NCBI GenBank assembly: GCA_002633005.1
Contig: NMRA01000163.1
Coordinates: 648,884-712,883, forward strand
From: Phoronis australis
Taxonomy: Eukaryota; Phoronida; Phoronidae
Length of the DNA stretch: 64,000 nucleotides
Direction of reading: 5' to 3'
This document shows, piece by piece, positions 34,801-47,200 of the stretch. The translations under genes were made by a program, and so were the position numbers. The notes under the pieces are model-generated. The model was not told the DNA's origin and ran no database searches. It was given only the letters and a program-made list of their open reading frames with translations. Numbering within the stretch: position 1 is the first letter of the stretch; each line of letters begins with the position of its first letter.

Positions 34801-37800
34801 TTATCCACTTTTTCATGCAATACGCTCGGCTTTTAATCACAGTTAACCCCTGCATCATTTCAAAAACCCAACTTTTGATGTAGGTCACTAACATTATTAA
34901 ATTCGTCAGTAAATGTACCTTACCTAGATTTCAAAGGGGTTTAGTCTCAGCCGTGAAGGCAATATGGCTGCCTGGAGAATTTCAGTTGATTTATTGTAAC
35001 CAAGCAAAGTATAAGAACTGGATGTTGTTACTTTCGAAGGGCAAAAACTCCCAACTTGAAGGAAAAATTGATGTTTTGATTCAGTAATTGGTTTAAAACA
35101 GTATTGTATCAAAAAGTACTGGGTGTTTTCGAGCCTCTATCAAGGTATCACAAGTCCCCATCAAAAAGTACTGGTTATTTTCAAGCCTTTATCAAGGTAT
35201 CACAAGTCCCCATCAAAAGGTACTGGGTGTTTTCAAGCCTCTATCAAGGTATCACAAGTCCCCATACATGTCAGTATGCAAAAATGAAATATCCAAAGGC
35301 TTTCCGCTTACATGTTCACTTATTGTCTTTGTGCTCCTGGTGTCACAGCCAGCTCATGATAGTTTCAGTCACTACTACAATTTCCTGTGTCTGTAAAGCA
35401 AGTATATTGACCTCAGTAAGTGTCGGACTCAGTATGTGTGCATTCTTCAACATTGTATGTGACAAATGAACTTGGCGGAAATGTACAGGGTATTGTAAAA
35501 CATTTATTTATAGTCTATATTGTACTGTCTGTTTCTCATTTCCAGCATTCATCTACGATATTCATAACAGCATCCAAACTATTGAGTGGTTGTCAGAGAA
35601 CTCCTGGTGTACTGGCTGGATGCATTCTGCACAAGCAAAGGTATTAGGTTACCTGATCTTAACTCTAGCTTACCTAGTAAGCAATGTGATTAGTTTGTAA
35701 AACTCAATCCATTGTAAGGGAAGGCAGTACCCATTTTGTTGTGTTGGCTTCGGTTGTGATACATTGATTTACCAGAATCATGTCCATTTATACGTGCACT
35801 TGGGTGTGCTCGGAGTCGCTGCTGATGGGCTGTTCACTAAGAAATCTGAGATGGCGTCCAGCATGTCCTTAGAATTTTATGGCGATTACGTAGAGCAATG
35901 ACAATGATTCTGAAGCGAACACATGCTGTCGTTGAGTTGTAACATTTCACTCTAGGCGAGCGCTCAAGCTCTGACTTGAGGCAGGCTTGCGCTCTACTGA
36001 ACAGGCCTCTGATTGTGCATTTCAATTTACTTGCAGGGTTCTCTGCACGCAATTGTCCCCAGAGTTAACTAGTCGACTTCTTCTCATCAGGGCTCAACAA
36101 CGGAATGTAAGATCACAGGTTTCAAATGGCAAACACTGTTTTTCTTCTGGGCCTGGAGTCTAATCGTTTTACTGGAAATTGAACTCAAAATTATTGCTGA
36201 CATTTTCTGTTCTACTTTAATATGCAAACTCAAGCTAAGTGTATATTACTCAGTCTGTGCTTGACCACACGTTGGTTTGTGTGGATGACTGTCTAATTCT
36301 GGCTTGTACTTGATGAGCCCAGCATCAAAGCTTAATTCGAACCTGAGCTCGAAATTTTGAGTTTTTGCCGAGTTTGTAGTTTGAATCCAAGGGTCATCAA
36401 GCATGAACTTTGACCCAGACACTCATCAGCATAAGCCGTATCATACTCTAGCAGAGAAAAACAGACACTGATCTTGAGTTCATAAATTGGTGGAACTGAA
36501 AACCTTGAAAATAATTTCCAGCTAGATTTTGAGTGCAACGATTAAACTCTGGGCCTTGGTGTCTTCTTCATACAACTCCATGAGGAAAATTATGCTATTC
36601 ATTATAGGAATAACTTTGTGGTGTTATTTTTTTGTTTTTGGGTTCACTTCATTCCCGACTGAAGTGAGTAGATGCTACTTAATGTGTTGTAAAATAATGT
36701 TCCTAAATTTAGAGTCAGGAGATGGAAATGGTGTCATGGACACACCTCTAAACCCAAGTCCAGTCGTACAAATTCTATATGTGTGGTATAAATTGCATAC
36801 CCATGTCACTGAACCCCAAACATGGTCATAATGTATGGAGTATTTTCAGCACGTTTGTTTACTGGGTTTTTGGTTCAGGGGATTGAAGCTGCCTCTGAGA
36901 ACACTCTTCAATTTGGGTCATCAAACTTTGTAACAAAAAGCAGTGAATTTTCAAAATTTTGAAGGGTGTTATTTTTATGAATTTAGGCTGTTTCATTTTT
37001 GAAATGTCCCCTAGTTTCACTGAAAGTAAACAATTTATCAGGTTTTGAATGAAAGGAATGAGCTTGTGTATATTTTATTTCAGTTGCCTTGTATTCCTTT
37101 GGAAACGGCATTCAGCCTCCCCAGGGGTGTGCGCGTTCTCAGGGTATATCTCAGTCAGTCTGAGTATGACTACTTGGACACATGCAGTAATAAATCAAGC
37201 AACAGGCACTATAAAACATCGCAGTATAGGGCTGATAAGAACAAGGCTCCTGGTTCCACAAGTGCAGTTTCTTTTAGCGTAACGAGAAACTCCGCGGAAT
37301 GCAGTGAAAGGAGTTATTCTGAGTTTGAACATGAAACGGAAACATGGAGTGGAGATGCAGCCATATCAAGCAGGTCTGATCAATCTGATAAAGGTATTGG
37401 AATTATTTTGGAATAGATCAGCTCTTTTGTGAGGAAAAATTGAAACACCAAGAAGCTAGATTTTGGGTATTTAGTGTTCGCATTGTTTTGTAGCTTATTT
37501 TGAAACTAGTGGATATTTTTGGTCATGATCAGTGGGGAAGTACCTTAAAAAGTCACTAATTATTTAAGCAAAAATTGCCAATTCATGAAAAAAAAACGTC
37601 CTTAATGATCATAGACATGATAATTGTAAACTTGTGACGATGATAATTAGGTGTATCTTGTATAAAAGTTGACCCGAGAATCCTCTGCTGGCAAATGAAG
37701 TTTGTCAGGGAATTCATTCACTATTAGTAATGCACTATTAATAGAGAAACTGAGTTGTTATAAGAGGCAACCTGAGTTTAGGTTGGAGTGTTATACCAAT

Positions 37801-40800
37801 GATGTTCCTGTTTAGTATTGTCTTTGGCAGGTTTTTTCCCCGACATGTACCCTATATTACTTCTAACTGTATTGTTTTCATATCTCTTGCTACTCTATAT
37901 ATAGACGTTAAGAGCTCAAAATGTTATCATCAAAGTGTTCTTAAACATTACTTTAATTTGATTTGTCTTTTCAGACACTTCTTTCTCTGGAGAAGAGACA
38001 ACAAGTGAGTTGCCAGGTTCGTCAGATTGCATCAGTAACAATGGCAATGTTGCCCAAGATAAGAACCCAATAACAAAACTAGCTGATCCAAAGAATACTT
38101 ACGGCAAAATTGCTAATGAGAGTGGTTATGAACACAGAAGCTCTCCGTGTGAGGAAAAAAAGGATTCTGACTACAGCCGTCCACAGGAAAAGCTGTGCGA
38201 TGCTAGTGCTTTACAAACTTTGGAGGAAACTGTGCACAAACTTGGACTACGGAGTATGAATGGGGATTTATGTGATGAGAAATCTGCTCAACCTACAGTC
38301 AAAGCTGGTACTGATGAACACTCTCCTGATGGACTACAGTCCGTCTCACTTTACATTCAAGGCAACTCCGATATGGTGCTTTTGTTACTCATGACTGACA
38401 ATGGAGTGTCACAGAAAACTATTAAGTCCCTGGTAAGGATATAGTAAAACATGTTACCATACAAAATCAGAGTGGGTGTTGTGGAATTCTGAGACTTGGC
38501 CATTGACTCAGAAAATGAAATTGGCCAATAGGTGGTGCTCTATTTCATGGCATTCAAAACCAACTCATTTACGATCACAGACACTGTATGAAGTGTCGAA
38601 CTATAGCTGGTAGAAAACACTTCATGTAAATTTTATATAGAGCTTGAAATTTCCCTCCACCCAAGGGGCATAGTGTGTAGTTGTTTGTTGAGAAGAGTCA
38701 GTAAGAATCTAGATGAGATGAGAAAAGTCAATTCATGTGATGTGTGTTAGGGAGTTCTGGCTGTCAATGGATGACAGTGCTCCTGTCCAGTCGTGCTGCT
38801 TAAATGGGATATGTTCTTTTCACGACTAGTTCCCCTACAAGCGAGGGCGTTTTTGGATCTGTCGAGTCAAAGCGGTTCTCAGAACTGCATTCGCTTGTCA
38901 GACCTCTTTATGTTTTAATCCTTTGCAAGATGGTTTACGGTGGGTGTGAATGTGCTGTAACAGTTATAAGTCAACATAGATTGCAGAGTCGCAGGTTCGA
39001 GCCCTAGTCAAGATGGAGATCTTTTAAGACTTAACTATAGGTCACGTAGTGGGACCAACAGATGGTGTGTGAGAGACTAGTAATGCTCAGTCATATCAGT
39101 TTAATGTTGAAGTTTACTTAACTCTGCAAACTGGTTTTTTCTTTTTCAGTAATAAAAAGGTTTTTAATATTTATATTTATATTTTATTTTTTAAAATTGT
39201 TTGCAGAAAGGTACTCGAGTTTGGTAACGCATTTTTTACTTAAATGTCTGTAAGCTAATAGGTTATAGAGACAGCTGTGCAAGAGTCACTACATAAGTGT
39301 TCGTTTTATGGATTTAAACCTCTACAAATGGGTAGGATTCTTCATGGAACCCCCTGACACATGGGTCTCTTTATTCAAATCCACGCTCCAAATATCTGGC
39401 ATCCGAGCTGTCCAGCTGCATTCTTGGGTTTAATTATATTAAAATAATTCTTTGTCCACAACTGTACGTTTTGTATGATACCTTCCCTTTTTAACAGTCA
39501 GATACTTTTAAGTGCTTTTAAAGTGTACTTACACTGAGGTTGAGTAAACTTTGAACTTTAAATAATTTTTAGGTCAGGCTTTTAATCTGTTTGGAATATG
39601 GAGCAAGTGATCCTCAGTAATCTTAGTCTGGATGTTTTATTCCTTTGCTGGTGAATTGACTGATGCTCTGTGTGCACAGCTCTAGCCTGTACAATTTATT
39701 TTCTGCCTGGATTTGTGTTTGACCGTAGATTGATGTTAAATACTCGCTCTCTGTTCCCCAGTGGCAGTATACTATCCAACAGCTGGCTGACCTCGACTTT
39801 GAGCTCAACTCTGGCCACACTAAGTGCAACAGATTGGCCACACTCAGTAGTGTTAGCTACCTCACATACGACACTTATCTTAAGTGTCTCTCAGGTAAGT
39901 CACATTTCTTGTAGAAACACTTTGTCTATTTAATGTCATAGTTAGATATATTTTGCTGGTTGATTGGCATGTGCTTTCCGCACTTTCATGGAAACTAGGT
40001 GTTGTCCTTAAGGACAGGTTAGATTTAATACTGAAAAATGACAATTCTCCTGGCTGTATATGCTTAGTGTACTGCTTCTTCATGCATGTCCGTTTCATGT
40101 TCAGAACTGGGCAATAGTGACTTAATACAGGGATCCCATATTTTGAGAACCAGTTTATATGCCTGTTATCCAGTGGTGAAAACTGGTTCTCAACATGCAG
40201 GACCTCTGCGACTATTACCAAAAATATTTTTGTATCTTAACGACAGAGTACCCTGACTTGTGCTTATTTTTATTGAATACTCAGTAAGTTAATTTTGGGT
40301 TTTAGCAGTTGTGGTAACTTCTCGAACACCAACACTTGACTCGTAATTGTCTACTGTTACAGGCAACACTCTAGATCCTGTGTCTAACTTGGAGAATGAA
40401 TTTTGTGACATGACGCGTAAAATTCACAGTGACTTCCAGCAGTACCACTCTTTAAGAGACATGACCTTAAGGTAAGACAAAATGATATGTAAATCCCGGA
40501 AGGGCAATATTTAGAATGGGTATAGTTGGGACGTGCCACTGAGATCCGGTACATTTTTTCAAGTTTCTGCTACAGTGTTTTTTTTCACGATTTTTATATA
40601 AACTTAAAATGTTGGTTCCAATTAAGGGGCAAAAATATGGGAAATCATTATTTTTGCCTGGTAGAAAAATTTTTTACCCGATAAGTAAATGCTGTCTGCG
40701 CTTTATGAAAACTGGCATGATTTTCAAGTTGGCAAATTCTTTTGTTGGGTAACATAAAACTGGGTTTTCTTGGGAGCCCTTTACAATGGACTGAAAGATA

Positions 40801-41898
40801 CTAAGGTGTAATTTAGATATTAATACTTTTTCCAGATATTAAATGAATATGGGTCCTGTTTAAGCCTTCTTATAGACATTGGGTATGATACTAGCTGGTG
40901 ATCGAAACATTGGTATTGGTAGTCCACTTTTGGCCGTCATGATTGCCCCAGATTTGCCAGCCTAGCTACACGCTTACCCTAAAACAGGTGAAAAGTGGTT
41001 TACTGTGTGGCAAATGATGCATTTCCTTCCTAGTAATGCTTGTTTAAGCCTAAAAAACACGACTTTACAATTTACCTTCAGTCAGTTTTAAGACTGATTC
41101 AGTTGGAATTACATGTAAATACAACATGCAATGGACCTTTTGCGAGATGAGAAATGAGGTACTAGATTTTTGTCCCACTTCCCTTGGCGCTAACCCGATA
41201 CTGCGCTCAGCGGGAATCACCCAAGGGCTGTAGTACCACATGGTGATTTTCCACGGCAAGACCATAGACCTTACGAGAGGTTATGCGATAAGATCAACAT
41301 TTTGACTCATTTTTCTGCCGAGTTTGTAAACCAAAAGTGATTTATTGAACTGAAATGCACAAATATTGAAATAACTAGCCAGCCCTGTAATTTTTGATTT
41401 TTTTTAAAATTTTTTAAAAATGTGCTCTCACTGTAATGGAACTAAAGTCACATCACGGTAACAAAATCTGCCTTTAGCTAATACACCAGAGATTAAATTC
41501 AGTCTCTTTAAGTTTAACTTAGTTTAATATATTCTTTTCTGCTATATTTCTGTAAAAACTCGGAAGTTATTGATTTTTTCAATTTGTTCGTGGATATGTT
41601 AGGATATATGCAGATGAGTACTACACAATCGAAGTTACATCTGGTGACCCCAATTGATACAAACTCTGTGACTTCTGCCTTGGGTTGATGTATTGTTAAA
41701 GTTAACGTGCTTTACTGTATCAGGAGCCACACAAACTGTGCCTCGGGACACCGGGAAACAACTCAAGAGACATACGTGAAGTTGCACGAAACACACGAAC
41801 TGGCAACAATGGCATCACCTTGCGATTTGCTGATGAGTACAGACTCCAAGGCCAAGTCACTGCTCGTTAGAGCTCATCGCAGAAACATTATCTTATAA
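28778..41898 (+). CDS. HPS4: HPS4 homologue, BLOC-3 subunit (complete gene, 12 coding exons, 615 aa)
   Basis: HPS4 pairs with HPS1 as BLOC-3, the exchange factor that loads GTP on Rab32/Rab38 for lysosome-related organelle biogenesis (pigment granules and similar). Coding exons: 28778-28794, 29545-29638, 32006-32149, 33367-33474, 34400-34534, 35546-35640, 36037-36106, 37084-37393, 37975-38432, 39762-39894, 40363-40471, 41724-41898; all phases agree. Recognisable blocks: FFVFD and YFYPSS (residues 12-37), CGQLMGMVEYF and DSPPSMYKL in the N-terminal longin-type domain, CQRTPGVLAGCIL (about 180-192) and LCTQLSPELTSRLLL, then a low-conservation acidic/serine-rich middle (residues about 240-450), and a conserved tail with QGNSDMVLLLL, ETTQETY and DSKAKSLL before the stop. 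The human protein is 708 aa; the middle is shorter here. The first exon has a duplicated start/donor. Confidence 0.9.
31011..31704. mobile_element. About 0.7-kb foldback element in HPS4 intron 2
   Basis: Left GGTAACAGTGACC and CCAGGTTGTACTTT, ATCTTAAATTC, AACCCCTA, AAGGTGAATAAATTTC are matched in inverted order by the right side (GAAATTTATTCACCTT, TAGGGGTTAGAG, GAATTTAAGACA, AAGTACAACCTGG, ACAGTTACC). The arms are about 140 bases and the interior is AT-rich without a coding frame. Confidence 0.7.
32337..32739. mobile_element. Foldback element, AACTTTTGATTTAGGTCAC family
   Basis: Left arm AACTTTTGATTTAGGTCACT and ATGAAATTGATCTCAACTTG; the right arm is its inverted copy from CAAGTTGAGCCCAATTTCAT to ATTTAAATCAAAA. 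A sister copy is at 51891-52182. It lies in an HPS4 intron. Confidence 0.65.
35109..35264. repeat. Tandem repeat, three 52-bp units
   Basis: TCAAAAAGTACTGGGTGTTT...TATCACAAGTCCCCA repeated three times with few changes, within an HPS4 intron. Confidence 0.9.
40129..40206. mobile_element. Short palindromic MITE (GAGAACCAGTTT family), copy 1
   Basis: ATTTTGAGAACCAGTTT on the left and AAACTGGTTCTCAACATG on the right in an HPS4 intron. The interior phrase TTATCCAGTGG is shared with 42842-42916. Confidence 0.75.
41133..41340. repeat. Dispersed repeat, copy 1
   Basis: Shares TTTTGCGAGAT, TTTTTGTCCCACTTCCC, CAAGACC, ATAGACCTTA-GAGGTTATGC and the following phrase with 43417-43585. It lies in the last HPS4 intron. 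Confidence 0.6.
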
Positions 41899-41912
41899 CA
41901 AAATTTATTGTA

Positions 41913-41918
41913 ATTAAA
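41913..41918 (+). terminator. Candidate variant poly(A) signal for HPS4
   Basis: ATTAAA 15 bases after the HPS4 stop, followed by a TTGTGCTATTTG stretch. It would give a very short 3' UTR; no other obvious AATAAA was found in the next few hundred bases. Confidence 0.25.
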
Positions 41919-42074
41919 ACTTGTGCTATTTGCTATTTCTGTTGTCAGTTTTCAAAAAAGATGATAAATTTTGTCATACTTTGTCAAACATTTAATAAGA
42001 CAAAAACACATTGTCAAACAAGGTAATCTGAAGAAAGCATGAAAATTTTGAGACATCCAGTTGAGAAAACACAT

Positions 42075-42362
42075 CAAGTTTGAGTCTAATACTGGAATAA
42101 CTAAAAATTAGTGACATTGTGTTCGCATCTCACGGACTTCATGAGCACATTGAGAGAGTCTTTTAAAGTAAAAGAGGCAGTTTAAGATTCGATTTGTCAC
42201 ATGTATGGGATGGTGTTCTGATGTCAATGCTGCGCCGTCTGGTCAAAACGCCACCAGTTGGCCAAAATAACGATGTCACAAGCCAAGCTGAAGTCCGTGA
42301 GATGCGGACGCAACATCGCTAATTTTTAGTAAGTTTTTATTCCAGTATTAGACTCAAACTTG
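42075..42362. mobile_element. 288-bp MITE with about 70-bp inverted ends
   Basis: Left CAAGTTTGAGTCTAATACTG and CATCTCACGGACTTCA; right TGAAGTCCGTGAGATG and CAGTATTAGACTCAAACTTG. It lies about 180 bases after the HPS4 stop, possibly inside or just after its 3' end. Confidence 0.8.
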
Positions 42363-42841
42363 TTCTGTAATCTGAAGAAAGTAATGAGTTAATCATCAGA
42401 TAATTTATAGATTTTTCTGCGACTTTTCAGATTCTTTGAGAAATAATACTGCACAGTAAATTTTCAAAAAAATATTTTGAAGCAGAAAATGTTGATTTTC
42501 ATGGTTTTAGTGTAATTTTTCATAGTGTTTTAGTTATGGGTTTTTGCCATAAGTTTGACAAATCTTGGCAAAATTCACATAATACAACATTCTGTATTCT
42601 TCAATTTTTTTGAAACTTTTAATTATACGTATTACAATTGGAAGTTGACTTACGCAATGGCGCTGTCATTCGTTTTGTGAAAAGAACCTGCTGCTAACCC
42701 CTGTAGGTATTTAGGATCATACTACTTGACAGGTTAAAATGGAAGTTGAGGAAGGTGGTACATTTTGTCAACTGATGGGGATATTCATGCATGGAGAAAG
42801 AAGTGCAACTGGAACTAGTTTTTCGGTGATAATCACTTACT

Positions 42842-42916
42842 GGGGTCTTGTATTTTGAGAACCAGTTTGATGCCCATTATTCAGTGGAGAAAACTAGGTC
42901 TCAAAATGCGAGACCA
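42842..42916. mobile_element. Palindromic MITE (GAGAACCAGTTT family), copy 2
   Basis: GGGGTCTTGTATTTTGAGAA at the left and TCTCAAAATGCGAGACC at the right; between the convergent 3' ends of HPS4 and BCR/ABR. Confidence 0.75.
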
Positions 42917-43116
42917 CTTGGTGTGACCATTAGCAATTTTTGTACAGAAATGCACACAAAATAACCTTTTTACTGCAATGAAGCATTGTTTTATTTCTGC
43001 AATGATCTTTCACTATCATTACTCAAAAATTAATATTTAGCAGACCAAAGACTAACCTATTTAAAGCCACATATAGCACCATTGAAAAAATTATATATCA
43101 GAAACTTTTCAGTGTG

Positions 43117-43120
<4 letters not shown>

Positions 43121-43148
<28 letters not shown>
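43121..43148. repeat. (CA)14 microsatellite
   Basis: Uninterrupted CA dinucleotides. Confidence 0.98.
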
Positions 43149-43153
<5 letters not shown>

Positions 43154-43416
43154 GTACTATGGAGAGGGTGAAGTTTCTTGGCTGCGTGAGCAGCCAGATT
43201 TGTCACCTTGATGTATTCCATTGAATTTGGTCGATTTCCACCTGCTCTTCTCTTGGCTTTACATGGCTTCTATGTTAGAAATCAATAAAGTTGTTTTGAC
43301 ATATACTAGATGTTTTACACCAGTCCTGTTAAATAAATAAATAAAAAGCACAAACTATTCTGAAAGTAGATGACAATGTGTTTTTTTTTGTTTTCTTAGC
43401 ACCTCTAATACTGATT

Positions 43417-43585
43417 TTTGCGAGATACGAAGCCAGAATTTTTGTCCCACTTCCCACAGCAGCGCTAAAGTTTGCAAGACCCCATGCTGCTATTCCATGT
43501 CCTGGGCTATAGAGTATAGACCTTATGCGAGGTTATGCATGATGGACATTTTGTCCCACTTTTTGCTAAGCTAGGAACTAGTGAT
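43417..43585. repeat. Dispersed repeat, copy 2
   Basis: The same ordered phrases as 41133-41340, diverged; in the spacer beyond HPS4. Confidence 0.6.
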
Positions 43586-43951
43586 CTTTTCATTGTCTTT
43601 GTTCACTGATTTGTAATTAACTCTGGAGTACAATGAAACCATGGCTGTACCATTACATGTCATTTGAACATTAGATTATTAGTTTAGTAACCCTCAGCAT
43701 ACGCCTTTTGTGGCCAATAGTTAAATGTAATTATCACAATTATGGCACATGGAATTGAATCAAACATAAATCATACAAAGAATGATAACAATATTCTACT
43801 GAATATGATAACTATACACCACATTTTAGATGAATGTGCACAAAAATGATAATTGTAGAACAACCAGTTACCAGCTACTGTGATAATCTTGACTAGCATG
43901 TTAAGATACAATTAGAATACACCGATGCAGTATTACATTACACAAACACCA

Positions 43952-43957
43952 TTTATT
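43952..43957 (-). terminator. Candidate poly(A) signal for the BCR/ABR gene
   Basis: AATAAA on the minus strand about 320 bases beyond the TAG stop at 44277, the first canonical hexamer found there. HPS4 and this gene converge, so their 3' ends would be about 2 kb apart. Confidence 0.4.
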
Positions 43958-44276
43958 AACAACTTGTTAACATTCATAATTCTTGACACCCAAATACTAC
44001 AAAAATGTCTGAGGTAAAAAATACGACTTCCATGAAATTGATCTCTATTGGTACCTTATTCAGATAAAAAAAAATTGGGCTTGGATAAAATAAATTGTAA
44101 AACTAAAAAGAACTGGAAATTTGGAAGTCAAATGTTGCCATATGTGTCAAGCAGATCTCACTGCCAGTGAAGGATAACAAACTCTGGTTCTCTTCCCAAA
44201 CACTAGATGGTGCTACTGGCTGGTACTAGACAAAAATGTAACATGTGACAGCATGTCTGCTACAATGCAATCATTC

Positions 44277-47200
44277 CTAAAACTGCGTGACCTTTTCCTC
44301 CTGCTGTACAAATGTCACTCCACTTTTTAACAATGTCAATAGGTAGAGGAGGATCCCAGACTGGGTCATCGCATCTTTCGTTTCCATTGACAACAGGACG
44401 TCAGGAGTGAGATCTTGTGTGTTGGGCAACGCGGGACGCAGCATAGTGGGTCCAAAAATGGTGGCTAGATTTTGTTGACTCATCTTGTTTGCATGTTCCA
44501 TGATGCTGACCCTGATAAAATACAATTACATAATTTTGTACCAGAATTTTCATTCATAAGCTCTCCTGATGAAAAGCTCACAGGCGTTTATTCGGAAAAT
44601 TATGCCGCATCAATGCCCATGGGCATTTATTTGGCATTTCAACTTCTGGTGTAAAGGGTCCAGATACTGGGGCATTTATTTGGAAGTTTTCCTCTTAAAA
44701 TCCCACTCAGTGTCAACTTTATGTCACAAATTCTTGAACATCATTATTTTATTATTCAAGAGCAACGCGGAGCATTGAAATGTGCCCACGACTGCACCGC
44801 AAACGGTGTGCTTCTAGGGTTGTTTATTTGTTTCATAAAAACGGCCACTAGATGGCGCAAAACATTCAATCCATCTGAAAACGAGGGCATGCTATCGCTT
44901 ATTTAATAGAAAACTATCAACCAAATTTAATTGAAAACTGTCAAGGAACTTCAGAGAAACAAAGGAAAATGGAAAAATTGAAATTGCCACTATGGGGCAC
45001 AGCCTTCGTTGGATCTGCCTGAAAGGCATTGTCGTCTGTTGTTAGCTTCATATGGTATATACAATTACAAAATTGAATAACAATCCTACAGTGGGTCTAG
45101 GAGATACAGCTATGGGCGCAAAACAAAACAAAACTACAACTAAGAGGCGCCACAGTAGTCGAATTCGTCATTGCCAACTGTCCTCTTCACACTGAGAACA
45201 TGGACGCCTAAAAAACAGACTCGAAAAAAGCAAAAATAGCCACTAGGTAGCGCAAACTACCGCAATTCCATCCGAAAATGGCAGGATTGCATCATCTCGC
45301 CAATAGATGCCTATTCCTAATTTTATGAAAATACGTTGAGGACCTTTGAAGATAGACTAAAAGTGACAAAAAAAACTAAAATTGCCACCAGTAATCGGAT
45401 CCGTCCGAAAGTTCACTCATACTGTCCCATCCATGAAAGGAACATACATTGTATGAGCAAAATTTCATGAATGTACGTCAGAGGGTTTTGGAGATAGAGC
45501 AGGGGATACCCGAGGGACAGAATTGGCATAATGCATCCCCATATAAATATGTGAGCGCATAAAAATGAACGAGGTGTTGGTGAACTATGCATTAACATGA
45601 AATTTTTTTAAAAAGTTTTACGTAAAAAATGTCAAAGTCGGCAAAACTACCACTTACCGTTTACACACCCCCTTTTCCAAATAAATGCCCGAGAGTTTAT
45701 TTGGTGTTACTAAAACGTATCATGATAAATTTTCCGAATACATGCCCATGGGCTTATCTACGGGAAAATCACAGTATTTGTCGGATTCAGCCCAACAAAT
45801 AGATTTTACTACAGCAAGGAGAAATCCGAGTTATCTGTGAGGCTGAGTGCACGAGCTAGAACAATAGCAATGTGGGTCTTTGTCAGATTTGAGTGAAATT
45901 TTGACTTTTGCATGTACAATTTACTTCAGTGGTAGTGTCAGTGGTAATTCATTAATATGGAAACCACCGTCACACACAAACGAGCCCATGGACCTTCATA
46001 AATGAAAAACAACCACAAGCTCGTGGGTTTGCCTTAGGAGTCAGAATCATAGTTTTAAAAAATGTTTTTTTTTATGATTTTCTCAAGTCACAATAAAATA
46101 AAGACTTTGTGAGACAGACAGGGAATTTAATGATACTTATTAATAAGCTCTTTCCAGCTTTCTGGAATCAGCCCTTCTTACTACGACCTAAGTGTACGTT
46201 TTGCTAAACAGGAAAGATAAAAAATGAGTTATTTTCAGAACATAAACTCCAGAGCTTTCTTTCAGAAATGTGCACCACATTCTTACCTCAACAGATGATT
46301 CAACAAACAAACAACAGTAGAAAAATTTGGTTCTGGCAAAGACTGCACCAAAGATATCATACAACTTCTTTTGCCATCAGGGTCAACCATTTCTGAAAAG
46401 CAAGATGTTCAGCGTAGATCAACATGAAGGCAAGATTTAATTTCAGCCAAAATCATATCAGCACCATAATTATTACGTTGGATCATGATTTGTTTCAATG
46501 AACCTTGCTAAAAAGAAATTCCAAGTTAAGACTAATCTGCTTACCATTAGTCCTCTATTGCACCATATCCCAAGTTATTTTATAGGTTTTATAATATTTT
46601 TGGAATGCTAATTTGTCCCAAAGTTCTTTAAAGTAGCAATTTTGAGGCTATGAAAATGCACTCTAGACAACTACAAATTAAACTGACCGAGGCACACCTT
46701 TGGTTTGAATACCCCCTCGAGTCAGTTTACTTATTTAAAAGACATGATCACAAAAGTGAGGACCATTCTTACCGTTGGCATCAGCCAAATTAGTGTACAA
46801 GTTGTCTGTGAACAGGGCTTCCGGTAGTTCACGCAGGTAGAGTTTTAATAAACCTGTGACTGCATTAATATCGTACTTCTTCAAATGACTAACAGCGGAA
46901 GAGCTACCTGTAAGAATATGATGACTCACAATGACAGACTCCAAGACTGAATCACTGGTAGAACGTTTACACATTCCTGCAATACCTAGTACGTACAGGA
47001 GAGTTAAGGAATAATTGTTGAATGAGTGCTGACCGAATCCTAGAGGGGGAGGATGAGTGATGCCCAATTTGTTTTTGAGTGGCTGGCAGCTCCTTACCGT
47101 CCTCTAGAAGTTCGGATGTCACCTCGTTGCCGGCAGTTCACAAGCTGTACTGTAGTTAGAACACGACTATCGTGTAGTATTGTTTCAGAATACCAGAAGC

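Larger units (their letters stand above)
41899..44276. other. Convergent intergenic spacer
   Basis: Holds the candidate 3' ends of both neighbours, two MITEs, one dispersed repeat and a CA microsatellite; no further gene was recognised. Confidence 0.5.

Noticed and set aside
35104-35469. 121-codon open frame
   Set aside because: It reads through a three-unit 52-bp tandem repeat and intron sequence of HPS4; no conservation or splice support.
37049-37282. Alternative frame over HPS4 exon 8
   Set aside because: The other frame continues the conserved HPS4 reading frame and joins both neighbouring exons in phase; this one is a shadow.
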